Part shown: one piece after another, positions 27,058-36,039 of the stretch | Layout: each line of letters starts with the position of its first letter | Numbering within the stretch: the first letter of the stretch is position 1 | Assembly: GCA_003022435.1 (NCBI GenBank) | Contig: PXUA01000019.1 | Location: 219,427-283,426 of the forward strand | DNA: 64,000 nucleotides | Direction of reading: 5' to 3' | From: Bacteroidetes bacterium SW_9_63_38 | GTDB taxonomy: Bacteria > Bacteroidota > Rhodothermia > Rhodothermales > Salinibacteraceae | Program-made: the position numbers and the translations under genes | The notes under the pieces: generated by a model | Seen by the model: the letters and a program-made list of their open reading frames with translations, nothing else | The model's database searches: none | Told to the model about the DNA's origin: nothing

Positions 27058-27270
27058 AATTTCGAGTGACGAGTGACGAGTGGTGCGGATCGGGCGGTGC
27101 GCGTTGTCGAGGGCGCGTTGAACGTTTTCGCGTTGGGCGTTTCGCGTTGGGCGTTAAGCGTTAGGCGTTAAGCGTTAAGCGTTCTAGGTTGTGTGTTGGT
27201 GGTTTCCGGCGTCATGACGCAGTACGACACACGCAATACGCAATACGAAATACACCCCGGTATCCGGAGG
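27058..27270. repeat. Heptamer tandem-repeat tracts
   Basis: Three short arrays in one gap: GAGTGAC repeated (about 27068-27084), units of the type GTTAAGC/GTTGGGC/GTTAGGC (about 27133-27182), and ACGCAAT repeated with variants (about 27228-27255). All have a 7-base period but different units. No gene is seen here. Confidence 0.75.
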
Positions 27271-27297
27271 GCGCTTTCGTAGGGAGCGAGTTTGTGC

Positions 27298-28041
27298 TCA
27301 GCTGGCGTCCGGTTTCTTCCGGGCGTGCAGCAGGAGGCGGGGGCTGTTGGAGGTATGCAGGACGCCGCTATAATCCCCAAACGTGGCCACGAGATCAAGC
27401 CCCACGTTGTCGTAGAGCGTGTTAAGGTCGTCGAGCGTGTAGAGGCGGACGCTTTCCGTGTACGTGGTCGAGGTGCCGTTGCGGGACAGCGTGATTTCCT
27501 TGTTGATGCGGTCGTCGTCGATCCAGCGGGTTTCTTCGATGGTGACGCCCTCGATCGTGCGGGTGGTGGCGGGCACGAGCGTGTCGGCCACCTGGGGGGC
27601 GTTGAGGAAGTCCTGCAAGAACCAGCCGCTGGGGCGGAGGGCCTGGGTCATGGCGGCAAGGGCGCGCTGGTTTTCGGCGTCGCTCTCGAAGTAGCCGAAC
27701 GTGGTGAAGAGGTTCACGACGCCGTCCATGCAGGCGGTGCAGTACGGATTGCGCATGTCGCCGCGCTCGAAGGTGAGGTCGAGCCCCGCGTCCTCGGCCT
27801 GCGCGCGGGCCTCTGTGATGGCCTCTTCGGAGAGATCAATGCCGGTCACGTCGTAGCCGCGACGGGCAAAGATGCGGGCGTGGCGGCCGTGGCCGCACCC
27901 GATGTCGAGAATGCGGGCGTCCGGGGCGGGGTCGATTTCGTGCTCGATGAGGTCGACCAGCTGGGCGGCTTCCGCTTCGTCTCTGTGGTCGTAGACGAGG
28001 TCGTAGGCGTCGCTGTCGAACCAGCCTTCGTACCAGGACAT
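27298..28041 (-). CDS. Class I SAM-dependent methyltransferase
   Basis: A 247-residue enzyme with a clear SAM-binding motif I (ILDIGCGHGRHARIFARRG), motif II acidic loop (VTGIDLSEEAI) and a later GDMRNPYC segment. The start MSWYEGWFDSDAYDLVYDHRD at ATG 28041 matches a common group of small uncharacterised methyltransferases. The acceptor substrate is unknown. It lies between repeat tracts, with an M20 dipeptidase downstream and ispH upstream on the same strand; no operon link is evident given gaps above 200 bp. Confidence 0.87.
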   Translation of the reverse strand: MSWYEGWFDSDAYDLVYDHRDEAEAAQLVDLIEHEIDPAPDARILDIGCGHGRHARIFARRGYDVTGIDLSEEAITEARAQAEDAGLDLTFERGDMRNPYCTACMDGVVNLFTTFGYFESDAENQRALAAMTQALRPSGWFLQDFLNAPQVADTLVPATTRTIEGVTIEETRWIDDDRINKEITLSRNGTSTTYTESVRLYTLDDLNTLYDNVGLDLVATFGDYSGVLHTSNSPRLLLHARKKPDAS

Positions 28042-28109
28042 CGGGGCGTGAGGGAGCGGGAGAGAGGGGGAGGGGCGATCGGGCCGGAGAGCCCGCACCA
28101 GCGAGGGAG

Positions 28110-28262
28110 GCTTGGTGCTTGTGGCGTGGCAGGGGCTCGTGATACGCGTGCGTGTGAGCGTGTGGGCGTCTCAGCGTCTGGGATGTCCGAGCGGACGGGG
28201 GCGACGCAGTGCCGGTCCCGTGGTTATGGGTATGGGAGTATGGGCGTCCTGGCCGCAGAGGC
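28110..28262. repeat. Octamer-periodic intergenic tract
   Basis: Units GCGTGTGA, GCGTGTGG, GCGTCTCA, GCGTCTGG follow in direct succession (about 28155-28186) and TATGGG-containing units recur at 28224-28250. The period is 8, unlike the heptamers at 27058. No gene is seen. Confidence 0.55.
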
Positions 28263-28305
28263 CTTTCGGAACAGGGGAGCCGGTTCCGGGATGCTCCTGC
28301 CGGGG

Positions 28306-29547
28306 CTACTCGTCGTCCGTCATGGTCTGGAAGGGGGCGAGGGCCTCCTCGGCGGGCTTGGCGTCCGGGTACCAGCTGATGATCTTCCGGACCACGTCGT
28401 CGAGCAGGGCGTCCGGGCAGGAGGCACCGGAGGTGAGCAGCACCTCGACCGGCGTGTCGTCGGCGGGGAACCAGTCCTCCGTGACCACTTCTTCCTGGTC
28501 GTGCACGTCGAAGTGGTGGATCTCCGACGGGGCGTCGAACTGGTCGGCGTCGCGGACGAAGTAGGTGGGCATATGTTCTCCACAGAGCTCTACCAGGTGG
28601 CTCGTGTTGGACGAGTTGTAGCCGCCTACGATGATGCCGAGGTCAGCGCCGTCCTGAATGAGGGCCTGCGTGGCGTCCTGGTTCTCGTTGGTGGCGTAGC
28701 AGAGCGTGTCGCTGGTGTCGGCAAAGTGCTCCTTGACGTTGGCCTCGCCGTAGCGGTCCATCATGGCTTTGCGCATGAGGTCGGCGATCGCGGCGGTCTC
28801 CTCCGCCAGCATCGTCGTCTGGTTCACCACACCCAGCTTTTGCAGGTCCGTGGCCGGGTCGAATTCCTCGGAATACTTGTCCTCGAAGTAGTCGTAGAAG
28901 AAGTCGGCGTCCTTCTCACCGCGAATGACCTTGGCCAACTCCTGCGCCTCGTCCATGTCGCGGACGACCACGACCGGCCCCTCTTCCTTGGCGTGCGAAA
29001 AGGTGGCGCGGGTTTCCTCGTGGTACCGCTTGCCGTGCACCACGATGGAGTAGTCGTCGTCCCCAATCTGCGAGCTCTTGCGCCACACCTTTTCGACGAA
29101 CGGGCAGGTGGTGTCGTACGACGCGGTGTCCACGCCGCGCTCTTCGAGCTCCTGCTCGACCTCCAGCGTGGTGCCGAAGGCAGGAATGATGACCACGTCG
29201 TCGGGCGTCAGCTCGTCGAACGGGATCAGCTGCTCGCCCTCTGTGGTGCGGAGAAACTGGATGCCCCGGTCCCGCAGGTCGTCGTTCACGTGCGGGTTGT
29301 GGATCATCTCCGAGAGCAGGAAGATGCGCTTGTCCGGGTTCTCGTCCAGGGCCTCGTACGCGATCTCGATGGCGTTTTCGACCCCGAAGCAAAAGCCGAA
29401 GTGCCGCGCGATCTTGAAGCGCACCGGGCCGAAGTCGATCACCGACGGCGACAGGTCTTTTTTCCGCGGGTCGGTGGCCTCGCGGGCGTCCTGGACCGTC
29501 GAGATGATTGGGCTCTGGTAGAACGTGGGAACGTCGAACTCGCGCAT
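28306..29547 (-). CDS. ispH: 4-hydroxy-3-methylbut-2-enyl diphosphate reductase
   Basis: A 413-residue Fe-S enzyme of the last MEP-pathway step, giving IPP and DMAPP. The three cluster cysteines are visible in FGFCFGVENAIE, YDTTCPFVEKVW and LLTSGASCPDALL. It is longer than the common ~310-residue form and has the longer architecture of the cyanobacterial/plant-like clade (HNPHVNDDLRDRGIQFL, VNQTTMLAEET). It is cytoplasmic, needing electrons from a ferredoxin or flavodoxin. ATG start at 29547. In this type of organism it would feed carotenoid and menaquinone synthesis. Confidence 0.95.
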   Translation of the reverse strand: MREFDVPTFYQSPIISTVQDAREATDPRKKDLSPSVIDFGPVRFKIARHFGFCFGVENAIEIAYEALDENPDKRIFLLSEMIHNPHVNDDLRDRGIQFLRTTEGEQLIPFDELTPDDVVIIPAFGTTLEVEQELEERGVDTASYDTTCPFVEKVWRKSSQIGDDDYSIVVHGKRYHEETRATFSHAKEEGPVVVVRDMDEAQELAKVIRGEKDADFFYDYFEDKYSEEFDPATDLQKLGVVNQTTMLAEETAAIADLMRKAMMDRYGEANVKEHFADTSDTLCYATNENQDATQALIQDGADLGIIVGGYNSSNTSHLVELCGEHMPTYFVRDADQFDAPSEIHHFDVHDQEEVVTEDWFPADDTPVEVLLTSGASCPDALLDDVVRKIISWYPDAKPAEEALAPFQTMTDDE

Positions 29548-29639
29548 GGCACGAAGGCGGGGACGGGAGAGAAAACACGTGCATCATCCGTTACGCAGGG
29601 GGCATTCGGAGGTTCAGGGCGGCGGCGGTCGATCCGTGG

Positions 29640-29760
29640 GTGTTTCAAGATTTTGGGGGGGGTGGAAGGTGGGAAGGTGAAAACGGAGAGCGGGGCGCAA
29701 TGGAGAAATGAGCCAATGACCGAATGCCCAGTGGGAGATAGCGAACCCTGGACCGTGGCA
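29640..29760. repeat. Short quasi-periodic intergenic tract
   Basis: AATGAGCC, AATGACCG, AATGCCCA follow one another at about 29704-29730, an 8-base spacing of AATG, preceded by GGAAGGTGGGAAGGTGAAA. A very similar AATG-spaced run occurs at 31095-31120 before the deaminase gene. No gene. Confidence 0.45.
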
Positions 29761-29816
29761 GTGGTTTTCGCATCGAGGACCTGCTGTCCACGTTTTGCAC
29801 TCACCGCTTTGCCCGT

Positions 29817-31001
29817 ATGATTGACACAATCAAGGACACGACGGACGAGGTCTTTTCCGAGGTAGCGGACCTGCGCCGCACGTTGCACCGGCACCCGGAG
29901 CTGTCGGGGGAGGAAGAGGAGACGGCCCGTCGGGGGGCCGAGCACCTGGACGGGCTGGGGCTTGACGTGCGGACGGGGATCTACGGCCACGGCCTCCTGG
30001 CGACGCTCGACGGCGGGAAGCCGGGACCGACGCTGTTGCTGCGCGGCGACATGGACGCGCTTCCGATTCAGGAAGAGACGGGCCTCGACTACTCCTCCGA
30101 GAATGAGGGCGTGATGCATGCCTGTGGGCATGACGTGCACACGTCGGCGCTGCTGGGGGCGGCCCTGATTTTATCGCGGCATCGTGCGGACGTGCACGGG
30201 CAGGTGCGGTTCTGTTTTCAGCCGCACGAGGAGCGCCTGCCGGGGGGCGCGAGGGGCATGATTGAGGAGGGCGTGCTCGACGAGATCGACGGCGCCGCGG
30301 GGCCGGAGGCAGTTTTTGGGCAGCACGTGAAGCCGGCCCTGCCCGCCGGGACGATCGGCGTGCGGTCGGGGTGGGCCATGGCGTCGGCGGACGAGATCTA
30401 CATCACGGTGGAGGGGGAGGGGGGCCACGCGGCGAGCCCGCACGAGCTGTCGGCGGATGCGACGGTGGTAGCGGGCGAGATTGTGGGGGCGCTGCAGACA
30501 GTGGTGAGTCGACACTGTCCGCCGGGCGTGCCGTCGGTGCTTACCATCGGCACGCTGGTGGCGGACGGGGCAACGAACGTGATTCCGGCGCGGGCAAAGA
30601 TGGAGGGGACCTTCCGGGCGATGGATGAGGACTGGCGCTTTGAGGCCCACGACCTCATCCGGCGCATCGCGACCCGGACGGCGGAGGCCCACGGGGCGAC
30701 GGCGGACGTAGAGGTGAAGACGGGGTACCCCGGTCTCTACAACCACGAGGAACCAACGTCCGTCGTCCGGGAGGCGGCCACCGAGTACGTGGGGCCGGAC
30801 AACACGATTGAGGTGGATCGCTGGTTTGCGGGCGAGGACTTTGCGTACTTCCTCCAGGAGCGGCCCGGCACGTTTTACCAGCTGGGGGCGGGGACGGAGC
30901 ACGGGCTGCATACCTCCCAATTTGTGGCCGACGACGAGGCGCTGCGCACCGGGACGGGCTTCATGGCCTATCTGGCGTGGCGGTATGGTGTTGAGGCGTA
31001 A
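29817..31001 (+). CDS. M20D family amidohydrolase
   Basis: A 394-residue zinc amidohydrolase (N-acyl-L-amino-acid amidohydrolase/HipO type), cytoplasmic. Signatures: LRRTLHRHPELSGEE at the N-terminus, LRGDMDALPIQEE, metal-binding MHACGHDVHTS, catalytic FQPHEERLPGGA, EGEGGHAASPH in the lid domain, and WFAGEDFAYFL near the end. The family hydrolyses acylated amino acids such as hippurate or N-acetyl-amino acids; the substrate is not deducible. ATG at 29817. It is divergent from ispH with a repeat tract between them. Confidence 0.92.
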   Translation: MIDTIKDTTDEVFSEVADLRRTLHRHPELSGEEEETARRGAEHLDGLGLDVRTGIYGHGLLATLDGGKPGPTLLLRGDMDALPIQEETGLDYSSENEGVMHACGHDVHTSALLGAALILSRHRADVHGQVRFCFQPHEERLPGGARGMIEEGVLDEIDGAAGPEAVFGQHVKPALPAGTIGVRSGWAMASADEIYITVEGEGGHAASPHELSADATVVAGEIVGALQTVVSRHCPPGVPSVLTIGTLVADGATNVIPARAKMEGTFRAMDEDWRFEAHDLIRRIATRTAEAHGATADVEVKTGYPGLYNHEEPTSVVREAATEYVGPDNTIEVDRWFAGEDFAYFLQERPGTFYQLGAGTEHGLHTSQFVADDEALRTGTGFMAYLAWRYGVEA

Positions 31002-31059
31002 CTGCCTGTTTCCTTACCGGGGAGCTTTTGGCAGGATTGTGTGCTCTCCCGAACGGCTG

Positions 31060-31125
31060 TGCTCAGAAGAGAATAGAAGATGGAAGATTGTGAAATGGAC
31101 AAATGAGTCAATGACCAACGGAAGC
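31060..31125. repeat. Short quasi-periodic intergenic tract
   Basis: TAGAAGA, TGGAAGA, TTGTGAA at a 7-base spacing is followed by AATGGACA, AATGAGTC, AATGACC at an 8-base spacing. It shares motif and position type (next to a gene end) with the tract at 29640. Confidence 0.45.
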
Positions 31126-31127
31126 AG

Positions 31128-31604
31128 TTAATATTCGATGCGGTCGTCGTCGTTTTTCCAGGCGTCGAAGGGGCGGTGCGCCTCGTCCGAGAGCCGTTGC
31201 TCCATGGGCAGCTTTCGGTCGGGGGGCGCCTTGTCAAGCTCCTGGTAGATGTGGTCGTCATCGAATCCGGCCTCGGCAGCGTCGGTGCGGGACGCGGCGT
31301 AAACCACGCGGTCGAGCCGCGCCCAGTAGATGGCGCCCAGGCACATGGGGCACGGTTCACAGGTGGTGTAGAGGGTGCAGCCGTCGAGTTCGAAGTGCCC
31401 GCGCTTCTTGCAGGCGGCCCGGATGGCGGTGATTTCGGCGTGGGCGGTGGGATCCTGGACCGTTGTCACGCGGTTCGTGCCTTTGGCCAGTACGGTGTCG
31501 TCCTCGACAATGAGGGCGGCAAACGGCCCGCCGAGGCCCGATTCGACGTTGTCGACGGCGAGGTCGAGGGCGTCGCGCAGGTGGGACGTGTCGTCGGTTG
31601 GCAC
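31128..31604 (-). CDS. guaD: Nucleoside/guanine deaminase (CDA fold)
   Basis: A 158-residue zinc deaminase. The zinc site is seen in PTAHAEITAIRAA (His and catalytic Glu) and TCEPCPMCLGAIYWA (two Cys). Length and the C-terminal part (AGFDDDHIYQELDKAPPDRKLPM) fit guanine deaminases of the GuaD type, which convert guanine to xanthine; related deaminases of other specificity cannot be excluded. I chose GTG 31604 (VPTDDTSHLRDALDLA), since residues upstream of it look unconserved. Confidence 0.87.
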   Translation of the reverse strand: MPTDDTSHLRDALDLAVDNVESGLGGPFAALIVEDDTVLAKGTNRVTTVQDPTAHAEITAIRAACKKRGHFELDGCTLYTTCEPCPMCLGAIYWARLDRVVYAASRTDAAEAGFDDDHIYQELDKAPPDRKLPMEQRLSDEAHRPFDAWKNDDDRIEY

Positions 31605-32275
31605 GGTACAAGAGTAGCAGTCCGTAAAAAGAGGCGTGCGTGCAAAGTACTTTGGAAGTGGGCGTTCCGGTGGAGCGATCATGCAGCTTTTATCGGGAGC
31701 GGTCGGCGCATTGCCCCATCTCTAACGGTCGTGCCCGAATTGTGTGTGCGTATGGGCGTGTGGGAGTGGGAAATGTTGCCGTCGAGGATCGTCTTGCTGA
31801 TGGGCCGTGCCAAGATACGATTGTCGTGGCGTTCCGGTGGCAGGTTTGGACGTGGGACGGTGGAAGGTTGGACCCGTGAGGCGCGGATGCGTGGACGCGC
31901 GGATGTTTAAAGGTTTGGGCGAACGGTAAACGCCTGTTTGTCATCCATGCGTCCATTCATTCATGCAGTACGGCGACGCTGGGGGAGGGAGCTGTTGCGT
32001 CAATGAGGTGTGAGGGGGGGTAAGGTTGAGTGGGGAGACAGGACAAAATCGAGGATTGAAGACTGGAAGATGGGAGTATCGTGCGAGTGTCGACGCTCTT
32101 CTTGCACTCCCACACTCCCAGACCTCCATACCATTTCGGCACTGCGGCTGGGGCAAGCAATGAGCCGCCGTCACTCGGGAGGATGAGAACGTCCGAACGC
32201 GTTCGGTTGCACCCGGTCGTCTGTCGTGTTTTCTTGGGGACGGTCGTTCGCTCTTTTCGGTAGCGTTGCGTGTTT
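31605..32275. other. Gene-free region with short repeats
   Basis: No credible gene in 670 bases. It contains a run of GTATGGGC/GTGTGGGA units (about 31748-31770), a GGATGCGTGGACGCGCGGATG tract at 31884 with its inverted counterpart CATCCATGCGTCCATTC at 31946, and GGAAGATGGGAG and CACTCCCACACTCCCAG stretches at 32060-32120 that can pair with each other. These belong to the short-repeat classes found elsewhere in the window. Confidence 0.5.
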
Positions 32276-33466
32276 ATGGACTTTTCCGATCCCTCATCGT
32301 TTGCCGCCCGTGCGCGGCCGCTGGAGCAGAGCGACATTCGGTCGGTCACGCGCCGGGTTGAGGCGGTGGACGGCATCAACCTGGGACAGGGCATCTGCGA
32401 TCTGCCGACGCCCCGTCCCATCAAGGCGCGGGCTCAGCGAGCCATTGAGGAGGACCGGTCGGTGTATTCGCACCACGCGGGGATCGAGCCGCTGCGGCGG
32501 GCGATTCTCGACAAGGTGCAGCGGGAGAACGGGATTCCGGCGCTGCATCCCGACGAGGTCGTGATGGGGGTGGGCTCGACAGGGGCCTTTGTGGCAGCGG
32601 CGTTTACGCTGCTGGAGGCGGGGGACGAGGTCGTGCTCTTTGAGCCGTTCTACGGATACCACCGCAACATTCTGGAGCTGACGGGCGCCACCCTCCGGTA
32701 CGTGCCCCTCGGCGGCCTGGACTCGACGTTCGATCCGGGGGCGATGAAAGAGGCCATGACGCCGGACACGAAGGCCGTCATCGTGAACACGCCCGCCAAT
32801 CCGAGCGGCAAGGTGTGGACCCGCGACGAGCTGACCGATCTGCTCGATGTCATGCAGACGCACGACCTTGTCGCCATCACCGACGAGATTTACGAGTATA
32901 TGCTCTACGACGACGCCGAGCACGTGTCGCCGGCCAGCCTGGACGGGGCCTACGAACGGACGGTGACCCTGTCGGGCTTCTCCAAAACCTACAACGTGAC
33001 GGGCTGGCGCCTGGGCTACGGCGTGGCGCCGGCCCCGATCGCCGAGAAGATGGCGCTCATGAACGATCTGCTCTACATCTGCGCCCCGCGCCCGCTTCAA
33101 CACGCGGCCCTCGCGGCCTTTGACGAGATGGATGAGACGTATATTGCTCAGCTGCAGGCCGACTATGCCGACCGGCGGGCAATGCTCTGCGAGACGCTGG
33201 AGGCCATTGGGTTCGATGTGCCGTGGCCGGACGGCGCGTACTATGTGCTCGCCGACTTCAGTTCCCTCCGCGACCGACGGGCGGGCTTTGCCGACGACGC
33301 GGCGGCCTGCGACACGCTCATCAAGGAGGCGCACATCGGCAGCGTGACGGGGCAGTCGTTTTACGAGGACGAGGTGGACGGGGACACGGAGCTCCGGTTC
33401 TGTTTTGCGAAGGAACGGCCGGTGCTCAAGCAGGCCTGCCGGCAGTTGCGGGACGCGTTCGGCTGA
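32276..33466 (+). CDS. PLP-dependent aminotransferase class I/II
   Basis: A 396-residue fold-type I aminotransferase. The PLP lysine lies in SGFSKTYNVTGWRLGY; other conserved parts are GINLGQGICDLPTP, NTPANPSGKVWTRDEL and the C-terminal ELRFCFAKERPVL. The LGQGxxDLPTP N-terminus resembles methionine/kynurenine-type aminotransferases. The substrate is not deducible. The ATG at 32276 is preferred; a GTG two codons upstream is possible. No co-directional neighbour is close enough for an operon; the next gene is convergent. Confidence 0.92.
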   Translation: MDFSDPSSFAARARPLEQSDIRSVTRRVEAVDGINLGQGICDLPTPRPIKARAQRAIEEDRSVYSHHAGIEPLRRAILDKVQRENGIPALHPDEVVMGVGSTGAFVAAAFTLLEAGDEVVLFEPFYGYHRNILELTGATLRYVPLGGLDSTFDPGAMKEAMTPDTKAVIVNTPANPSGKVWTRDELTDLLDVMQTHDLVAITDEIYEYMLYDDAEHVSPASLDGAYERTVTLSGFSKTYNVTGWRLGYGVAPAPIAEKMALMNDLLYICAPRPLQHAALAAFDEMDETYIAQLQADYADRRAMLCETLEAIGFDVPWPDGAYYVLADFSSLRDRRAGFADDAAACDTLIKEAHIGSVTGQSFYEDEVDGDTELRFCFAKERPVLKQACRQLRDAFG

Positions 33467-33547
33467 GGCGTAATCCGTGGTGTGTGAAGCGTGATGACCG
33501 ACCCGCAAGTCTTTACGCAACACGGATCCCGCTTCACGAGTCAACTC

Positions 33548-34345
33548 TTACAGGCATTTCTGGACGGTTTCGGCATCCAGGAGGAGGGGCTCGTCGGCGA
33601 GCAGGGCGCGGGCGCGGTCCAGGTCGTCGGGCGTGTTGCAGTGGAGGCGGAGGTGGGGCTGTTCGGGAAGGGGGATGGCCGTCACGATCTGCCAGCGTGA
33701 GAGGGCGTGGATGAAGGTGCCGAGGGTGTCGGCGTCGCGCTCGCTGTCGAGGTAGGAGCCCACGTATGCAAGCGCGGCGGGCGTAAGGAGGTGAAAGGAG
33801 GGGCAGATGCGCGCCGAGTCGGCGTCGGCGGGGTCCTCGACGAGGCCCGTTACGCGGCGGCCGTCGAGCTGCAGGATGCTGCTCTGGCGCCGCTGCTCCA
33901 CGTCTGGCTCGTGGAGGGCGAGCACCTGGTTGTCGGTGCCGGAAAAGGCGTTCAGGAGGGGCACCAGGGGAAAGCGGTAGAGGCTGTCGCCGCCGCTTAC
34001 GAGGGCGCCGTCGGACGGGACGCCCGTCTCGTCGAGCAGAAACTGGAGGTCGCCCAGCGCGCCCAGCTGTTCGTCCGTGGAGGCGACGCCGTCGTCGTGG
34101 ATTGTGAGACTCACGTCGTCCTCGCCAAGTGTAGAAGTCCACCCCTCAGCCCAGTGCCGAAAAGCATCGGCGTCGCGGTGGTTGACGGCCATGTGGACGG
34201 CGTCGAGAGCGCGCCAGTTTTGAAGCTCCGCCAGCAAATAATCGAGAAGCGGGCGATCGCTCACTGGGAGCAGCGACTTCGGGGTGTCGTCGGTCAGCGG
34301 CCGCATGCGGGTCCCGAAGCCGGCGCAGAGGAGGTAGGCAATCAC
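33548..34345 (-). CDS. Sugar nucleotidyltransferase
   Basis: A 265-residue NTP-transferase. The nucleotide-binding signature LCAGFGTRMRPLTDDTPKSL is at the very N-terminus, followed by PLLDYLLAEL and the metal-binding DGALVSGGDSLYRF. The family makes NDP-sugars from sugar-1-phosphate; the specificity (glucose, mannose, MurNAc-1-P) is open, though the short length is like MurU/HddC-type enzymes. The start is GTG at 34345, where the conserved part begins; the frame upstream of it is repeat sequence. It is convergent with the aminotransferase across an 81 bp gap containing a GTGAAGCG/CGCTTCAC hairpin. Confidence 0.85.
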   Translation of the reverse strand: MIAYLLCAGFGTRMRPLTDDTPKSLLPVSDRPLLDYLLAELQNWRALDAVHMAVNHRDADAFRHWAEGWTSTLGEDDVSLTIHDDGVASTDEQLGALGDLQFLLDETGVPSDGALVSGGDSLYRFPLVPLLNAFSGTDNQVLALHEPDVEQRRQSSILQLDGRRVTGLVEDPADADSARICPSFHLLTPAALAYVGSYLDSERDADTLGTFIHALSRWQIVTAIPLPEQPHLRLHCNTPDDLDRARALLADEPLLLDAETVQKCL

Positions 34346-34350
34346 GGCTT

Positions 34351-34440
34351 TAGAGGCGTGGATGCGTCGAGGCCTGGATGCATGGACGCGGGGTTGGAGC
34401 CGGAAGAGCATCCATGCGTCCGCGCATCCATGCATTTTGG
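34351..34440. repeat. GGANGC-unit repeat, inverted pair
   Basis: Units GGATGCGT, GGATGCAT, GGACGCG on the left arm are mirrored by CATCCATGCGTCC and CGCATCCATGCAT on the right arm, so the tract can fold into a long imperfect hairpin. It sits directly upstream of the nucleotidyltransferase start. Confidence 0.7.
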
Positions 34441-34467
34441 ACACGCAGGGGCGAGGGAAGGCATGTA

Positions 34468-34653
34468 TTTAGAATCCCTATCAAAACTACGGCACACCGT
34501 CGCTCTGAACTTGATTCAGAGCCCATCCAACTACAGAAGGAGACTTCTCCGCTTGATTGAATGGGCGCCAAGTCAAGCTTGGAGATCTAGATCTCCGGGA
34601 GCGACGAAAGGAGGTTATTTGACCAGCACTGCCAGTGTTGTTAGGAATTCTTA
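34468..34653. repeat. Inverted-repeat element (MITE-like, AGAATCCCTA ends)
   Basis: The left end TTTAGAATCCCTATCAAAAC and the inverted right end (ATAAGAATTCCTAACAACAC on the minus strand) match at about 15 of 20 positions. The 186 bp contain no gene and are AT-richer than the flanks. I see no clear target duplication. It lies between two minus-strand genes. Confidence 0.45.
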
Positions 34654-34687
34654 TTCACGGATGTCCGGAGCCGCTTCGCTCGAACGA

Positions 34688-35680
34688 CTACTCTGCGGCG
34701 GCGTGCAGGGCGTCGAGGACCTGGTCGTGGACGGGTCCGTTGGTGGCGATCACGCCGGTGTTGTCCTTAAGGAGTGGACCGTGGCTGAAGTCGAGCGGAT
34801 TGCCGTGAACATCGGTGACGGTACCCCCGGCGGCCTCCACGACCAGCGATCCGGCCGCGTGGTCCCAAATGCGTTCCGTGTAGTTGGTGCCGGGCTGCGG
34901 CAGACGGAGGTAGATGTCGGCGTGGCCCCAGGCGACGACCGCGTATTTGGCCTGGCTGTCGATCCGAAGCGGATCGGCCGTGATGCTGAGCCGATCGCCC
35001 GTCTCGGAGGCCAGGTCGTGCGAGCTATGCGAGGATTCGAACGATTCGGTGAAGCGGCCCTGGCTGGGGTCAGTGGTGTCGGTCGTGTGGATGGGAACCG
35101 GCTCGTCGTTGGACTGGAGCGGGCGGCGGTACGCGCCGTCGCCGCGCACGGCGAGGAAGGCCTGCCCGCGCGTGTCGGGGGCCTCGGCGTCCAGGTCGTC
35201 GGGCAGGTACGGGCAGCAGAGCGCCGCGACCTGCGGCACGCCCTCGACGATGAGCGCGAGCGCGATGGCGTACTGATCGCCCCGTACGAAGCCCTTCGTG
35301 CCGTCGATGGGGTCGACCGTCCAGAAGCGGTCGCTGTACTCGCGGGCCGTCCCGTGGTCGATCCAGGAGTACACGCCCTCGGCAGTGGCATTGTCGTGGT
35401 GGGCCCGCACGTGCTCGATCACCGCGTCGCGCACGTCGGCGTTTTCGGGGTCGCGGAGTGCGGACGAATCTTCCTCCCCGATCACCGGATCGTTGGGAAA
35501 TTCGGACAACAGGGCGCGGCAGATGAGCGCCTGGCTGCCGAAGTCGGCCACCGTGACGGGCGTGCGGTCGTCTTTTTCGAGCACCTCGCTCATGCCGTCG
35601 CGGACGGACTGGCAGAGTTCGGCGGCGGCCTGGACGGCCCCGAAGGCAACGGTGCGCTCGCGGTCGTAGGACTCGGACAT
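34688..35680 (-). CDS. 3'(2'),5'-bisphosphate nucleotidase (HAL2/CysQ-like)
   Basis: A 330-residue lithium-sensitive-type phosphatase of the inositol monophosphatase superfamily. Metal-binding signatures are VIGEEDS, FWTVDPIDGTKGFVRG and ERIWDHAAGSLVVEAAGG. The long form with the TKGF-R-G variant matches HAL2/SAL1 enzymes that hydrolyse PAP to AMP in sulfate assimilation and that are salt-sensitive in yeast and plants. PAP turnover is therefore the likely role; inositol phosphate activity cannot be excluded. ATG at 35680. The gene stands alone. Confidence 0.9.
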   Translation of the reverse strand: MSESYDRERTVAFGAVQAAAELCQSVRDGMSEVLEKDDRTPVTVADFGSQALICRALLSEFPNDPVIGEEDSSALRDPENADVRDAVIEHVRAHHDNATAEGVYSWIDHGTAREYSDRFWTVDPIDGTKGFVRGDQYAIALALIVEGVPQVAALCCPYLPDDLDAEAPDTRGQAFLAVRGDGAYRRPLQSNDEPVPIHTTDTTDPSQGRFTESFESSHSSHDLASETGDRLSITADPLRIDSQAKYAVVAWGHADIYLRLPQPGTNYTERIWDHAAGSLVVEAAGGTVTDVHGNPLDFSHGPLLKDNTGVIATNGPVHDQVLDALHAAAE

Positions 35681-35768
35681 GAACGGGAGGGCGTCGTGGG
35701 AAGATCGTCAGGATGAAAAGCGGGTCCTCCCTACGATCCAACGGAGACCCTGTTCGGTAAACGATTCA

Positions 35769-35918
35769 CTGATACGTGAATGGATTCTTAAAGACAATAC
35801 CAACTGGTAGCAGACCGCGGTCAGATAGATTTAGACTTCCAGCATCTTGCCGGACGAGCCCGGCTGATCTCCATCTCCATACGGGAGAACAAAGTTTCCC
35901 TATCCGTTCAGGGATCAG
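35769..35918. repeat. MITE, CTGATnCGTG family, 150 bp copy
   Basis: The left end CTGATACGTGAATGGATT is close to the 18600 copy, with the internal TTAAAGACAATACC; the right end TATCCGTTCAGGGATCAG is followed by TA (35919-35920); the left flank is CA. It is 51 bp longer than the standard copies, with an unrelated middle. Confidence 0.75.
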
Positions 35919-36039
35919 TATGAGCGGCGGCGGGCGCGGGAGCGTGGGAGAAGAGAATGCGGGAGAGGGCGAGAGCGGTCGGGGGCAAGTAGAGCGGTCG
36001 GTGCCAACGTCTCCGCCCCGTGTCCGGCTCGCAAGGCTG

